Source: Isoetes taiwanensis (Eukaryota; Streptophyta; Lycopodiopsida; Isoetales; Isoetaceae). Taken from it: DNA of 64,000 nt. The position numbers and the translations under genes were made by a program. The notes under the pieces were generated by a model. The model was not told the origin of the DNA, made no database searches, and saw nothing but the letters and a program-made list of their open reading frames with translations. The stretch covers positions 1,727,060 to 1,791,059 of the forward strand of contig JAJEKV010000058.1 in the NCBI GenBank assembly GCA_021234155.1, in the 5' to 3' direction. Below are positions 11,472-21,632 of this stretch, piece after piece. Positions within the stretch are counted from its first letter, which is position 1; the number at the start of each line of letters is the position of its first letter.

Positions 11472-11789
11472 CTTCTAGGTAACCACCTCATTCGTCTGTT
11501 TGCCTCTTGCAAATGTTTGGTTGAAGCAATCGGAGCATTTGATAAGGTAATGCAACCTAGTTCATACACATGGACTGCAATTATTTCTGCGCATACTAGT
11601 GTTGGGCAAGAAGATCAATTATATAAAGCAATGCAGATGTCTGATATGAAGGGTCATACCTATGTTTACCTTGCCGGCCTCAAAGCCTGTTCCATTGCAT
11701 CTGCCCTAGAGCTAGGGAGGCTCATTCATAATGAAGTCATAGAGTATAATTTAGAACTTGATGTTAAGTTTTGTTCAAGCTGGTCATAA
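11472..11789 (+). pseudogene. PPR protein fragment (PLS type)
   Basis: A plus-strand frame covering about 95 residues matches organelle RNA-binding pentatricopeptide-repeat proteins. It reads LLGNHLIRLFASCKCLVEA, then FDKVMQPSSYTWTAIISAHT, then HTYVYLAGLKACSIASALEL and GRLIHNEVIE. These are consecutive L/S/P-type repeats in the phrasing seen in fern and lycophyte PPR genes. About three repeats remain of what is normally ten or more; there is no E or DYW domain. The upstream 260 bp in the same frame are Phe/Gln-rich and not PPR. It is a captured or decayed fragment within the TTA-flanked element. Confidence 0.8.
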
Positions 11790-12299
11790 CTAAATTCTGT
11801 TGGTTCAATAAAAAATGGCTCTGTTATTGTACTTTCTGTTGGTCTGTTATAAAAATGGGTCTGTTATTATACTTGGCATTCCAATTTCTGATTGTGCTTA
11901 TTGTGCTTTCTGGTTGTACTTATCTAGTTCCAATTCTGTCAACTTCAGTTTTACTTTATTGTTGCATTATATTGTTTATTGTTTATTTTAGTTTATTGTT
12001 GCATTATATTGTTTATTGTACAATCAATTTCATCAGTCTGCATTGAAGGCATTATTTTGCATCTCATGCAACCATTTTATGTTAATCTTTTGCAATAGTC
12101 ACAACTTAATGTTGCCAAGATCATGTATTGCCATTTAAAATGCAGATTGCACCATTTCCTTCTACTTCATTGTTTTTAATAATAAGAGATGTCTTATTTT
12201 TGTATAGTGGAAAAGTGTGAATGTAAGACACGTCTTATATCAATAAGACACGTCTTATATCAATAAGACATGTCTTATAATAATAGAATAGAATAGAAT

Positions 12300-13356
12300 A
12301 TACATTAATGTACCTTGTGCCGCGAGGCCCCTGGACTTGTGTAGCATGGGCGAGCTCCCTAAAAGGGTGCTACTAGCACATCACGCTGTTATGATGTAGC
12401 CTTTTCTGAAGGCTGACTTTTTTCTATTATTACCAGCATCCCGCTTTACCTCGGCTTCGTGGCCGTGCAGTGATGCGTCGTTATCAATCAGCTTTTAACT
12501 GAACAATTTGTATGGGTTTATGACCCGCTTTTTGTACGGATCATATTACGAACCCTCTTTCACTGTGTACTTCTCTATGTCTGGTCATCATTCTCTGGAT
12601 CGCGTCTACCAAATCTCGAAGCGATTTTGTTATTGTCATCAGAATGTAGACCGGTCCCATCTTATATTTCTGTATTTGTCTCTGATGTCTCTGTAAATCG
12701 GGCAATCGTTAATCATGTGATTCTCATCCTCTACTCTCCCATTGTCACAGATTCTGCATATCTTGTCCTCCTTGTCTATTCGTCTCCACCTGTCTTTTTC
12801 GATTCTTAGATCATGACTCCCCATCCTGAATCTAGCCAGAATGTCTCTTCTAGTTTTTCCCAGTATGTTATCCCGATACATCTGGTGTTCTATTTGCTGG
12901 TCTGGGTTGAAAACTTGCATGAGCCAGGCTGTCTTGGGTCCTGCGTGTCTTTGCAGCCACGTTCTTGTGGCTCTGTCTGCCCACTCCTCATTCCACTGCC
13001 CTTCCTTTATTAGGTCGCTCAAGTTTAATCCCATCCCTCTGGTCCAGTTTGCCACATCTTTAAACCATCCACAGGATGTGTGATTTTGCTGATTCGGTGA
13101 TTGCAATACTGGACAATTTTCCTTGAATGTCTCCTGCATTGTCCCTAATCAGGTACCTTATGGTTCTCTCCCATGCTCTCACCTCCATTGGTTTTTGCCC
13201 TGTTTCGAGGATCATGATTGTCAGTGGCGTATTTGTCCTTACTTTAAATTCCTGTCTGTGCCACTGCCTAAGGATTCCTTCCTGCTTTTCCCATTTTCTG
13301 TCTGTTAGGCCTGGCCCCCAGGCTTCTGCCCCATATAATTGAGTGGTGGCTACCAC
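12300..13356 (-). pseudogene. LINE ORF2 C-terminal fragment with pentamer tail
   Basis: Minus-strand LINE remnant. 13,060-13,356 reads LYGAEAWGPG, the L-Y-G-x-E-x-W-G block after the RT domain. After one frameshift near 13,100, 12,639-13,139 gives ILARFRMGSHDLRIEKDRWR and the zinc-like CRICDNGRVEDENHMINDCP, the C-terminal finger of plant LINE ORF2. Its 3' end on the left borders a short (AATAG)n run at about 12,283-12,298, which may be the LINE tail. RT and endonuclease are absent. It lies inside the PIF/Harbinger-like element. Confidence 0.75.
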
Positions 13357-13491
13357 TGTACTAAATAAGTAACATATGTAATGGAAAACTGTTTTTTTAA
13401 GGCACGTCTTAAGTATGACATGGAGCCCAAAAGGGTGTCTTATAATAATGTGACAGCCATAAAATAAGACTGCCGTGGAAAAAGGGCCTTA

Positions 13492-14266
13492 TGTGCCTAA
13501 GGTCTGATTGACCCTATGTTGTAGAGCCAAGTAAGCATTTGACCCCTTGCTGTTGGATGGCCAAGAACCTAGTTCTTGGCATATGCCATGGAATATACCT
13601 TCATCCTAGGGCTGAAAATACAAAACAAGAGGGTGCAATGACAAAATCTATATGTTGAAAATATGGGGTTTTTTGTGACGGCCATAACACATGTATATCA
13701 TAAATGATCACCTCATATATACAAAACATTGTCATGTACAAGACTCAACCCTTCGACTATTTAGTTGTAGGCATTAGTTATTGCCCTATATCTTCATGAT
13801 TATGAACTCGCGTGTCTTGGAAGTCAACATACTAGATGGTGGCATGGTAGTAGATGGCATATATGCATTGATTATGCACATATGATAAGTGACAATCATG
13901 CATGATGTGACGACCATATGGTCGTCACACATGATGCATTCTACATGCATGATAACTGGTAATCACGCATATTAGATCCCTTACTATATAATGGATGTTC
14001 AAGGATTTTAACGCGCATCTGTTGCATGGCCATTGTATCAGTCATTAATGGTGGTATCCAAATGGGAGTCATGCATATTAGGACTATAATGGATATTCAG
14101 GATTGTAATACGCCCGTTTACATGGTCACTATATTAGCCATTAATGGTGGTATTAGGTGTGTATTTTTATTACAAGAGGTCCACTCCATGGAGCCATGCA
14201 TCAGCATCATCCCCTGTTGTGTTCTCTGCCATGAACGCTTTGCTCTTGGTGTCTTTTAACACCTAA
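13492..14266. repeat. gene-free spacer with palindrome and 118-bp tandem duplication
   Basis: A perfect 24-bp palindrome occupies 13,906-13,929; its half-site is TGTGACGACCAT. At about 13,989-14,160 two diverged copies of a block of about 118 bp lie in tandem, each containing ATAATGGAT and CATTAATGGTGGTAT. No coding signature is seen; the 77-codon ORF there arises from the repeat. Confidence 0.5.
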
Positions 14267-15130
14267 CTATTGCATGTTAGCAAAAAATTGTCGAGAAACC
14301 TCTACCGTGGACACTGGATTATGCCAAGTATCTAGAATAAGGCATTGATAGCTATAATGTATCATGAATTTTGACATCTGGGATGACTCTTGGTTGGTGT
14401 TGTTATAAGCAAATTCTACCAAGTAGATATAGTCTTCCCTTTTAAAGTCCTTGTCTATTGGCAACGTTTCTTCTCTTCTCTCGCCCAACTCTCTGATGAG
14501 TGTTGATATGGCATTGCAATGTACCCTTGTTATTAAATGGTGCCTCGAGAGTGCATCCGCAACCACATTGAGTCTTCCTGGCTTGTATATCTTAAAGTCA
14601 TACTCCTCCAGGAACTCCCATATTCTCTTCTTTAGATTGAGATGTGGTTGGATGAAGACATATTGAAGACTCTGATGGTCAGTGTCCAATTGGAACTTCC
14701 TCCACAACAAATAGTGTCTCTAAATTTTAAGTGCTCTTACAACTGCTAACTGCTCTTGATCATGGGTTGGGTAGCGAGTCTCGGCGTCATTCATTTTCCG
14801 AGAGTAATATGCCACGACTCTTTCTTCTTGCATTAGCACTGCCGTCGTTGCAATCTTGCTCGCATCGGTTGCTGCAACTTGTCTTTCTCTAGATCTAACA
14901 ATGTTAAGAAAGACTGGGGCGGTTGTCAATGCTTCTTTCAACTTCTCAAATCCTCCTTGGACCTTCTTGTGCCAATGGTCTACCCAGTTCTTTATCATTT
15001 TTGCTTTGGTGAGATCTGTCAATGGTGCTGCTATCTTGGCAAAATTATTGACAAATTTCCTGTAGTAACCTGCTAAGCCCAAGAAGCTTCTCACTCGTGC
15101 ATATTGTAAGTTGCTAGCCATTCGATTACA
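14267..15130 (-). pseudogene. gypsy RT thumb, RNase H and integrase tail with internal deletion
   Basis: Minus-strand pol. 14,720-15,110 reads VRSFLGLAGYYRKFVNNFAK (RT thumb), then AATDASKIATTAVLMQ and YYSRKMNDAETRYPTHDQEQ (RNase H). After one in-frame stop it continues (14,267-14,710) with DTDHQSLQYVF, IYKPGRLNVVADALSRHH and then directly YLVEFAYNNTNQESS. ADALSR marks the end of RNase H, and VEFAYNN belongs to the end of the integrase core, so the integrase zinc finger and most of the catalytic core are deleted. Dead element. Confidence 0.85.
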
Positions 15131-15344
15131 GATGAATATGAGCATGTTGGAGCAACCCAGGTCGCCGAACCTGGAAGCTTGACCCCGGAGGATCCAACAG
15201 ACATCAAATATCAAGACAACAGTGGGGCAATGCAAAGACCAAAACACTGAAGTTCATTAGATATTTTCTATACATAGGTGCCTAGATCGTACCTTAAGTC
15301 GATGTTGTCCATACAAATTACCCATGTTGAAGTAGCTTATATTA
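15131..15344. other. spacer between gypsy and LINE remnants
   Basis: Non-coding. Contains CCAGGTCGCCGAACCTGG, a hairpin with a 6-bp stem (15,149-15,166). No gene is seen. Confidence 0.4.
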
Positions 15345-16349
15345 GTGATAAGATAAGATAAGATCAATTTTTACGTCCACGGGAACCCAACGGGTTATGG
15401 GAGGGCACATGCAAGGACAACAGCCCATTTAAAACCTGGGGACTAGGCCCCATCACCAAACACAATAACCAAATATTAAAAGACTACCAAGAAGAAGATA
15501 ATGCTAATGCTAGTGGTAATTTTGTGCTTTTAAAGTTATCTAGACATAGCCAATCCAAGGATTGGAAGGCCATTGGTCTAGAATAATTGTTGCGCCTCCC
15601 CTGTACACTGCCCATTTCTTTTGCAGGCGGGCTGCCCTCACCTTGCAGAGCTCCTTCGTACAATCACTCAATTGAAGAGGGGAGAGGTCCTCCTGTACTG
15701 AGAAACTAGTCCCTCTGAGATGGTTTCCATGCTGAAGAACATGTAAGCGGCTAAGAGTGTCTTGAAACTGAACCAAAAGATGGCGAGGACGATCAAGTCT
15801 TGCCGCTCCCACCCTAGTAGCGGAGGCAACTCCACCAACCTTCACATGTACGATATCAGTGAAAAAATGCAAAGCCGTGTCCACATCAGAATGGGCATCA
15901 GCTTCTGCCTTTGCAACCCTTATAATACGCAAGTTCAGGCTCCTGGTAACAGAAGATACTGAGGCAGCCTGCTCCTGGCTACTAGCTCGACACTGCGACT
16001 CTTGGTCCCCTTGGGATTGTGAAGATGTCTGTACTCCCACCTCAACATGTTCCCTTTCCAATGTTTGCACTCCCGCTTCAACATAATGTTTCTTCTGTGG
16101 CTGTAATTCTATATCTAGTGTCTGTACTAAGGCATCACTTGTGCCCATATACTGGGCTTTAGGGTCGGGAATGAAGGCATGTATTAACTGTAATAAGTGT
16201 GTCCATCTCTCAATAGACAAGATCATAGATGTGGCCGTCATTCCTCCCTCAGAATGAATGAGTCGTACCTGGTCACGAAGTGTAGGCGGCAAACACTGAA
16301 CTTGCATGAAGACCATGATACCAATCCAAACATTTTGAGGAAGTCTCAA
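15345..16349 (-). CDS. LINE ORF1-like protein, 269 aa, with pentamer tail
   Basis: An uninterrupted minus-strand ORF (15,540-16,349). The N-terminal 70 residues are mixed. Residues 75-115 hold two tandem VEAGVQT/VEVGVQT motifs in a Gln/Ser-rich stretch. The C-terminal half reads FFTDIVHVKVGGVASATRVG, then RPRHLLVQF, then LRGTSFSVQEDLSPLQLSD and KKWAVYRGGATIIL. That order (R-P-R-x-x-x-V-x-F, an x-E-D-L-S/T block, K-W-x-V-Y) resembles the nucleic-acid-binding C-terminal domain of LINE ORF1 proteins. Downstream on this strand, at about 15,349-15,365, lies a short (TTATC)n run that looks like a LINE 3' tail. No ORF2 lies between, so it may be an ORF1-only deletion derivative. The family call is inference. 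Confidence 0.5.
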
Positions 16350-17340
16350 GCCGATGTAATTTCAACACGTGCACTTCATTGAGCCTATAGAATACTAACA
16401 TTGTCTTATCTATAATGCTTACCATCCAAAGCACAATCCCCCCATAAGGAATTCATATACTATATCTCTATTGAATCTGCTACCTATGGTAACTTACATT
16501 CTCTTGTTAATAATTCCATTTACACCTCAGACATTTATGTAACCCAGCAATGCCACCATGTCCTAGAAACTTCTCCGTAGTTTTTCTATGGCTCCCTTGA
16601 CCAAACTCAATCTGGTATCACATCTATTAACTAAGGGCCAGAACATGTAAACTAATCTATATTTCCTTTGTTGGCATGCATCAACAATATGCTTGTAGCA
16701 TCAAACTATAGTACAATGAAGCTAACACAATAGTATGCTTGGACCATCAAACTGTAGCACAATGAATGCTTATACCAATGCGATAAATCTACAAGTGCAT
16801 CATCAAATTGAATGTGCAATTCTATTCTCTAGAGTGTATCATCAAATTGTGTTTTGGATCTACTTAGGGCATAACGTTTGAGAAGATAACGTAACGATTA
16901 TTACCATAATAGAAAAAAGGATACAGATGCCAGAACATGTGAAATGAATCTATATTTCCTTTGTTGGCACGCATCAACGATATGCTTGTAGCATCAAACT
17001 ATAGCACAATGGAGCTAGCACAACATCAACTTAGGGCATAATGTTTGAGAACTATAGCACAATAAAACTAGCACAACATCAGCTTAGGGTATAACTATAA
17101 TACAATGAAACTAGCACAAGATCGACTTAGGGCATAACTGATTAAAATTATTTAAAAGCATTTTAAACTAAAACGGAAAAAGGGTATGTGTTGCTGATAG
17201 TCTGGAATAAACAATGCTAAAAACTCATATTATCGGTGGGATTATCACTTGAACGATCTTAAAGTCCTGATAGTCTTAAATGTGCAGGGATTGTCGTGTG
17301 AATAGTCTTAAGGTCCTGATAGTCTTAATGTGCAGGGGCA
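16350..17340. repeat. dispersed 120-bp repeat, three copies to 17,745
   Basis: A block of about 120 bp starting near AGAACATGTGAAATGAATC and containing CTTTGTTGGCATGCATCAAC, GCTTGTAGCATCAAACTATA and CTAGCACAACATC occurs at about 16,636, 16,927 and 17,634. Shorter echoes (ACTATAGCACAAT; CTTAGGGCATAA) fill the gaps. Another pair, CCTGATAGTCTTAA, recurs at about 17,264 and 17,312. No gene is seen in it. Confidence 0.6.
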
Positions 17341-17544
17341 CAAGCTGTGTTTTTTGCAGGGCAGTTCCTAGCTAGTGATTGGCTAGCCACACAAGTCTCT
17401 ACTGTAAAAGCCAGTTTGTTAGGAGAAGTTTATGCAGCAATTTCATTATTTAATGCAGCGATTATGCATGTTCGTAGCATGTCTTACATTTATCTCGACC
17501 TTAAGGCATCAAAGGCTTTCTTCACGACTCACGAGTTTAATTAA
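17341..17544 (+). other. possible captured exon, 65 codons
   Basis: An open plus-strand frame begins next to a possible splice acceptor (TGTTTTTTGCAG, about 17,348-17,359). It reads as a regular protein segment: FLASDWLATQVSTVKASLLG, then EVYAAISLFNAAIMHV. It is flanked on both sides by the 120-bp repeats. I do not recognise the family. It may be a host exon trapped between repeats, or chance. Confidence 0.25.
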
Positions 17545-17760
17545 CTTCATCTTTAGATCTACTTAGGGTACGATCAACAATCCTTCTGACCAATGACTCT
17601 TACCATGATAGAAAAGAGGACATGGATGCATGCGAGAACATGTGAAATGAATCTATATTTCCTTTGTTGGCATGCATCAACAATATGCTTGTAGCATCAA
17701 ACTATAGCACAATGAAGCTAGCACAACATCAACTTAGGGCAATAGGTTCCCCAATGACAC

Positions 17761-18577
17761 ATCTTGCAGTTTTGTTGGCTTTTGTTTTTATTGAAATTAT
17801 TTGGGCCATTCGATAGGGCATTTTTCTCCCAAGGTTTGTCTGCAACGGCCAGATTTGAGGCAGCCGGAGTTGGGATGTCCGAAAAAGGGGGAGTCTGAAC
17901 GTGTGATTGTCTTTCGTTTCTAGAGCTGGCCGATTTTTGGTGGAGGCCATGCCTTTTTATTAGTTTATCTCTTATTCATTATTTGTTCTAGGACAGGTAG
18001 CACAGGTAGGTTCAACAGGTCCGGCAGTCAATTTTTGGCCCTCTTTCAGTTCTTTTGGGCGTATCTCTTGTTTTACAACGTATGTTAGCATCCTGAAGCA
18101 GATCAATAGACTGTTTGTTCGCTCTGGCCATGGATGCTCGTCCTGATAGTATCGGGCATCGGAAATTCGCTTCTTCTGCGGCGATTCGAAAGCAATCATT
18201 GGCCATTTTACAGTGGGCTTTATTTCTCAAGGATGGAATTTTTCCCAGATGGAATTTTTGCTTATGCCGATCAGAGTTTTTTCTTACCGTTGTTCTTCTC
18301 TACTGCCGGATTGGTGTGCTTGTGCCGATCAGAGGGTTTTTCTTTGCTATTGTTCTCCCCTCTTCCTCTGTCGGATTTTGGAACATGGTGTTTTGCCCAT
18401 GGGGTCCAATTCCCCTACCGGTTCAATGTTCATACCTTCTTGTTGTTTTGGTTGGCTATTTCTGTTCTTTTGCTTCTAATGTTTGGCTGATGCCACTTGC
18501 TCACGTCTCTGTATTGTGCATCTGTTCTTTTGCTACTAATCTGGGGTTGATGCCACTTGTATCTGGCTAATGCCACA
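17761..18577. other. no recognisable gene; imperfect internal repeats
   Basis: Pyrimidine-rich on the plus strand. It contains repeated phrases (TGCCGATCAGAG twice near 18,266 and 18,324; CTGTTCTTTTGCT twice near 18,463 and 18,522; TGATGCCACTTG twice). Overlapping ORFs in all three frames follow from composition. Nothing matches a known protein. Confidence 0.4.
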
Positions 18578-18592
18578 TGTACTTTTAAATAA

Positions 18593-18807
18593 TGGATTGA
18601 TATATTGATAGACAAAAATGCCTCTGCCGTGGCTCACAGATCATGGATTGAATAGAGAACAAAAATGAAAAGTCTATTCTAATACATCAGTTACGCCTCT
18701 TCAGACCAGACGCGCCTATTGGAGATGATGTGGCTGCCATGTCAGAAGTGCTGACTAAGTGCTGATGAGGTGCTTGTTCAGCAGGACTGCCGAACACTTC
18801 TTCATCA
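18593..18807 (-). mobile_element. 3' LTR of the copia element
   Basis: 215 bp, nearly identical to 23,231-23,445. The pol frame runs about 120 bp into this LTR and stops at 18,687, so the last 40 or so residues of the polyprotein are LTR-encoded. Immediately upstream in element sense is the purine run ACAAGTGGGAG, the likely polypurine tract that primes plus-strand DNA. Confidence 0.92.
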
Positions 18808-19151
18808 CTCCCACTTGTTCCAAGTCCTGCAACTTCTTCATCTGAATCTTCTTCATCTTCAACTAGTTTGATCACCCCAAGAGCAGATCTGTGTTTCTCA
18901 AACTTTTCTTTGCTTAATGGCTTTGTAAAGATGTCAGCTACCATATCTTCAGTTCCAATAAACTTAAGTTTGAGAGTACCATCTGCAACTCGCTCTCTAA
19001 TGAAGTGATACATGGTCTGAATATGCTTAGTTCTGGAATGATATTTAGGATTTTCTGATAAAGCTATTGATCCTTGATTATCACTAAATATCACTGTCGG
19101 CTTGGCTATATACTGAGCTTCTAATTCAAGAAAGAATTTGCTCAGCCATAC
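18687..19151 (-). pseudogene. copia RNase H C-terminal part
   Basis: Continues the pol frame after a TAG at 19,152-19,154 (the frame reads ...AAK-stop-AVWLSKFFLELEAQ). It contains SDNQGSIALSENPKYHSRTK, then HIQTMYHFIRE and EDMVADIFTKPL, the invariant RNase H end of copia pol. The acidic tail E-D-E-E-D-S-D-E-E and the last residues GASGLKRRN extend into the LTR. A single base change made the stop. Confidence 0.93.
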
Positions 19152-19154
19152 TGC

Positions 19155-21632
19155 CTATTTTGCTGCGTGTGTGGCAGCAATGTATTCCGCTTCAGTACTT
19201 GATAATGCAACTATACTTTGTCTCTTTGAACTCCAAGAAATCACTCCGCTTCCAAGACTGAAACTATAGCCTGAAGTTGATCTCCTATTTCCAACATCTC
19301 CTGCCCAATCGGCATCAGTGAACCCTTCAAGTATAAATTCTGATTTCTCACTTCCATCAAAGCATAAACAATAGTTTGCTGTTCCCTTCAAGTACCGCAG
19401 AATTCTCTTAACACTTTGCCAATGAGCTGCACCTGGATTGTCCATAAACTGCGAGACAACTCCAACCGCATATGCTAAATCTGGCCTCGTACACACCATA
19501 GCATATATTAGACTTCCTACAGCTTGCCGATATGGAACACCTTTCATGTATTCCATCTCTTGCGGATTTGTTGGAGCTTGCTCTCTTGATAGCTTCATAC
19601 CGGTTTCCATTGGTGTGCTCACTGCCTTGCTATCTTGCATCCCATATTTAGAAAGCATGTCATGGATATAGTGACGCTGAGACATCATTATCTGTTTCCT
19701 CCCCCTGTCTCGAGTCACTTTTATCCCTAAACAATAATGCAATTCTCCTGAATCTGTCATCTCAAATTCAGCACACAAGTATGCTTTGAGTTTATAAATA
19801 GCAGGAAGACTTGGGCTTAAAATGATACAATCATCGACGTACAATGCCACAATAAGTGGAATCTGCCCATCCAAATGTTGCTGGTAGACATTTGAATCTG
19901 CTGCATTACGCTGAAAGCCCAAGGTCATCAAATAACTGTCTATTCTTTGATACCACATTCTGGGTGATTGCTTCAAGCCATAGAGGTCCCGGTGCAACCT
20001 ACAAACCAGATTTTCTGCTCCAACTCTCACATAACCTTCAGGTTGCTTCATATAAATCTCTTCACTTATCTCACCATGAAGGAATGCAGTGGTCACATCC
20101 ATTTGATGGACATGATAATCATGAAGTGCAGCAAGACACAATAAAGCACGAATTGACACAAGCTTAACAACTGGAGAAAAAGTCTCGGTATAGTCAATAC
20201 CTTCTACTTGTGTGAATCCACGTGCGACAAGTCTTGCTTTGAAGCGATCTATGGAGCCATCAGACTTAAATTTCAGCTTGTACACCCACTTGCATGTCGC
20301 TGGTTTGCGTCCAAGAGGAAGATGAACCAAACTCCAGGTCTGATTTTTATAAAGAGAGTGAATCTCAGCATCCATTGCTGCCTTCCATTCTTTCGCATAA
20401 GGACTGGCCATTGCAGCAGCAAATGATGAGGGTTCTTTTATAAAGTCAGCATCACGAGCTATGTTCAAGCGAGACTGCTGCTTTGAAGTACTTGAATCTT
20501 GAGCTGCTTGTGCCTTAATGGACGGCTTACTGACTCTTCCAGATCTGGTCACATATGGCATGATTCGAACACCTCCCCCATGCGGCACTGACTTAGACCT
20601 ATGTGCTGATCGAGCTCCACGTGCTCCCACTTGTTGAGAAGCTGTAGAAACTAGGGGAGATTGTACCTCAATTGCTGAAGGAGTGCTTGGTGGCTCAAGA
20701 TTCGGATCTGCTATTGGTTGGTTGACAAAGTCAACTTCTTGATTAAACAAGGGTGTTAAGTCTTCAAGACCAGCATCATTGTCTTCTAAAATGACTGCAT
20801 CATACTTCTCATGTTGAAGAGCGGCTACTCCAGCCTCCTTAAGATCTTTATAAAGGATATGCTCCCGAAAGACCACATCCTTGCTGTAAAAAATGCGATG
20901 AGCCTTAAAATCATACAATCTGCTGCCCTTTACTCCATCACCACAGCCCATGAAGAGTGAGACCGTGGATTTAAAATCAAGCTTATGCCGTTTTTCCTTG
21001 GGAATGTGCGCATAAACTAGGGAACCAAAGACTCTCAGATTGTCAAGTTTAGGCTTCCTTCCTGTCCAAAGTTCTTCTGGAGTTCTGCCATGAACGGATG
21101 CCAATACTCTATTCTTGATATAGGCAGCAGTTGTAACTGCTTCTCCCCAAAAGGATTGAGGTAACCCTGAATGATGTAACATACAACGTACTGCCTCTAC
21201 AAGTGTCCGATTCATCCGTTCAGCCAGCCCATTTTGCTCAGGAGTATAAGGATTGGTGTGCTGCTGTACTATTCCCTGAGCATGACAATAAGAAGTAAAA
21301 GCATCAGATAAGTACTCACCACCTCCATCCGAACTCAGAGTTCTGATTCGCCTTCCAGTTTGAACTTGAGCAAAGGCTTGATATCTCTGGAACTGCTGAA
21401 GAGCTTCAGACTTACGGAGCATCAAGTACACTGCTACCTTGCGTGAATGGTCATCGATAAAGGTTATAAAGTACTTCTTGTGACCAAGTGTTGCTGTACG
21501 CATTGGCCCACAAATGTCAGTATGCACCAAATCCAACAGACCCTCGGCTCTCACACTTCGACCCTTTGGAAAAGTTTTTCGTCTTTGTTTGCCAAATACA
21601 CATGCTTCACAAAATTGTAACTTTCCATGCAA
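19155..21632 (-). pseudogene. copia integrase and reverse transcriptase
   Basis: An 825-codon ORF. The zinc-finger end CEACVFGKQRRKTFP is followed by integrase with catalytic residues in HTDICGP (about residue 38), SSDGGGEYL (about 100) and PEQNGLAERMNRTL (about 131). A Ser/Pro-rich linker follows, then RT from AAMDAEIHSLYKNQTW (about 410), with FKARLVARGFTQVEGIDY, MDVTTAFLHGE and the catalytic LYVDDCI (about 597-600, codons at 19,830-19,841). RNase H starts with the D-A-D-W-A-G block and is cut by the stop at 19,152. All key residues that I can check are present. The N-terminus joins gag-protease by one frameshift. Confidence 0.95.

Larger units (their letters stand above)
10868..13488. mobile_element. 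PIF/Harbinger-like non-autonomous DNA element, 2.6 kb
   Basis: The ends are GGCCCTCTTTCCATGG on the left and, on the opposite strand at the right, GGCCCTTTTTCCACGG (two mismatches in 16). A TTA trinucleotide flanks it at 10,865-10,867 and 13,489-13,491. A TTA target duplication with GGCC-type ends fits the PIF/Harbinger superfamily. No DDE transposase or Myb-like ORF is visible, so it would move only in trans. Inside are a PPR gene fragment and a LINE fragment, so it may be a gene-capturing element. Variants of GTCTTAT recur near both ends and at 12,180-12,280. Confidence 0.55.

Noticed and set aside
18115-18570. Overlapping 88-151-codon ORFs on the plus strand
   Set aside because: All three frames are open because of pyrimidine-rich composition; no family signature.
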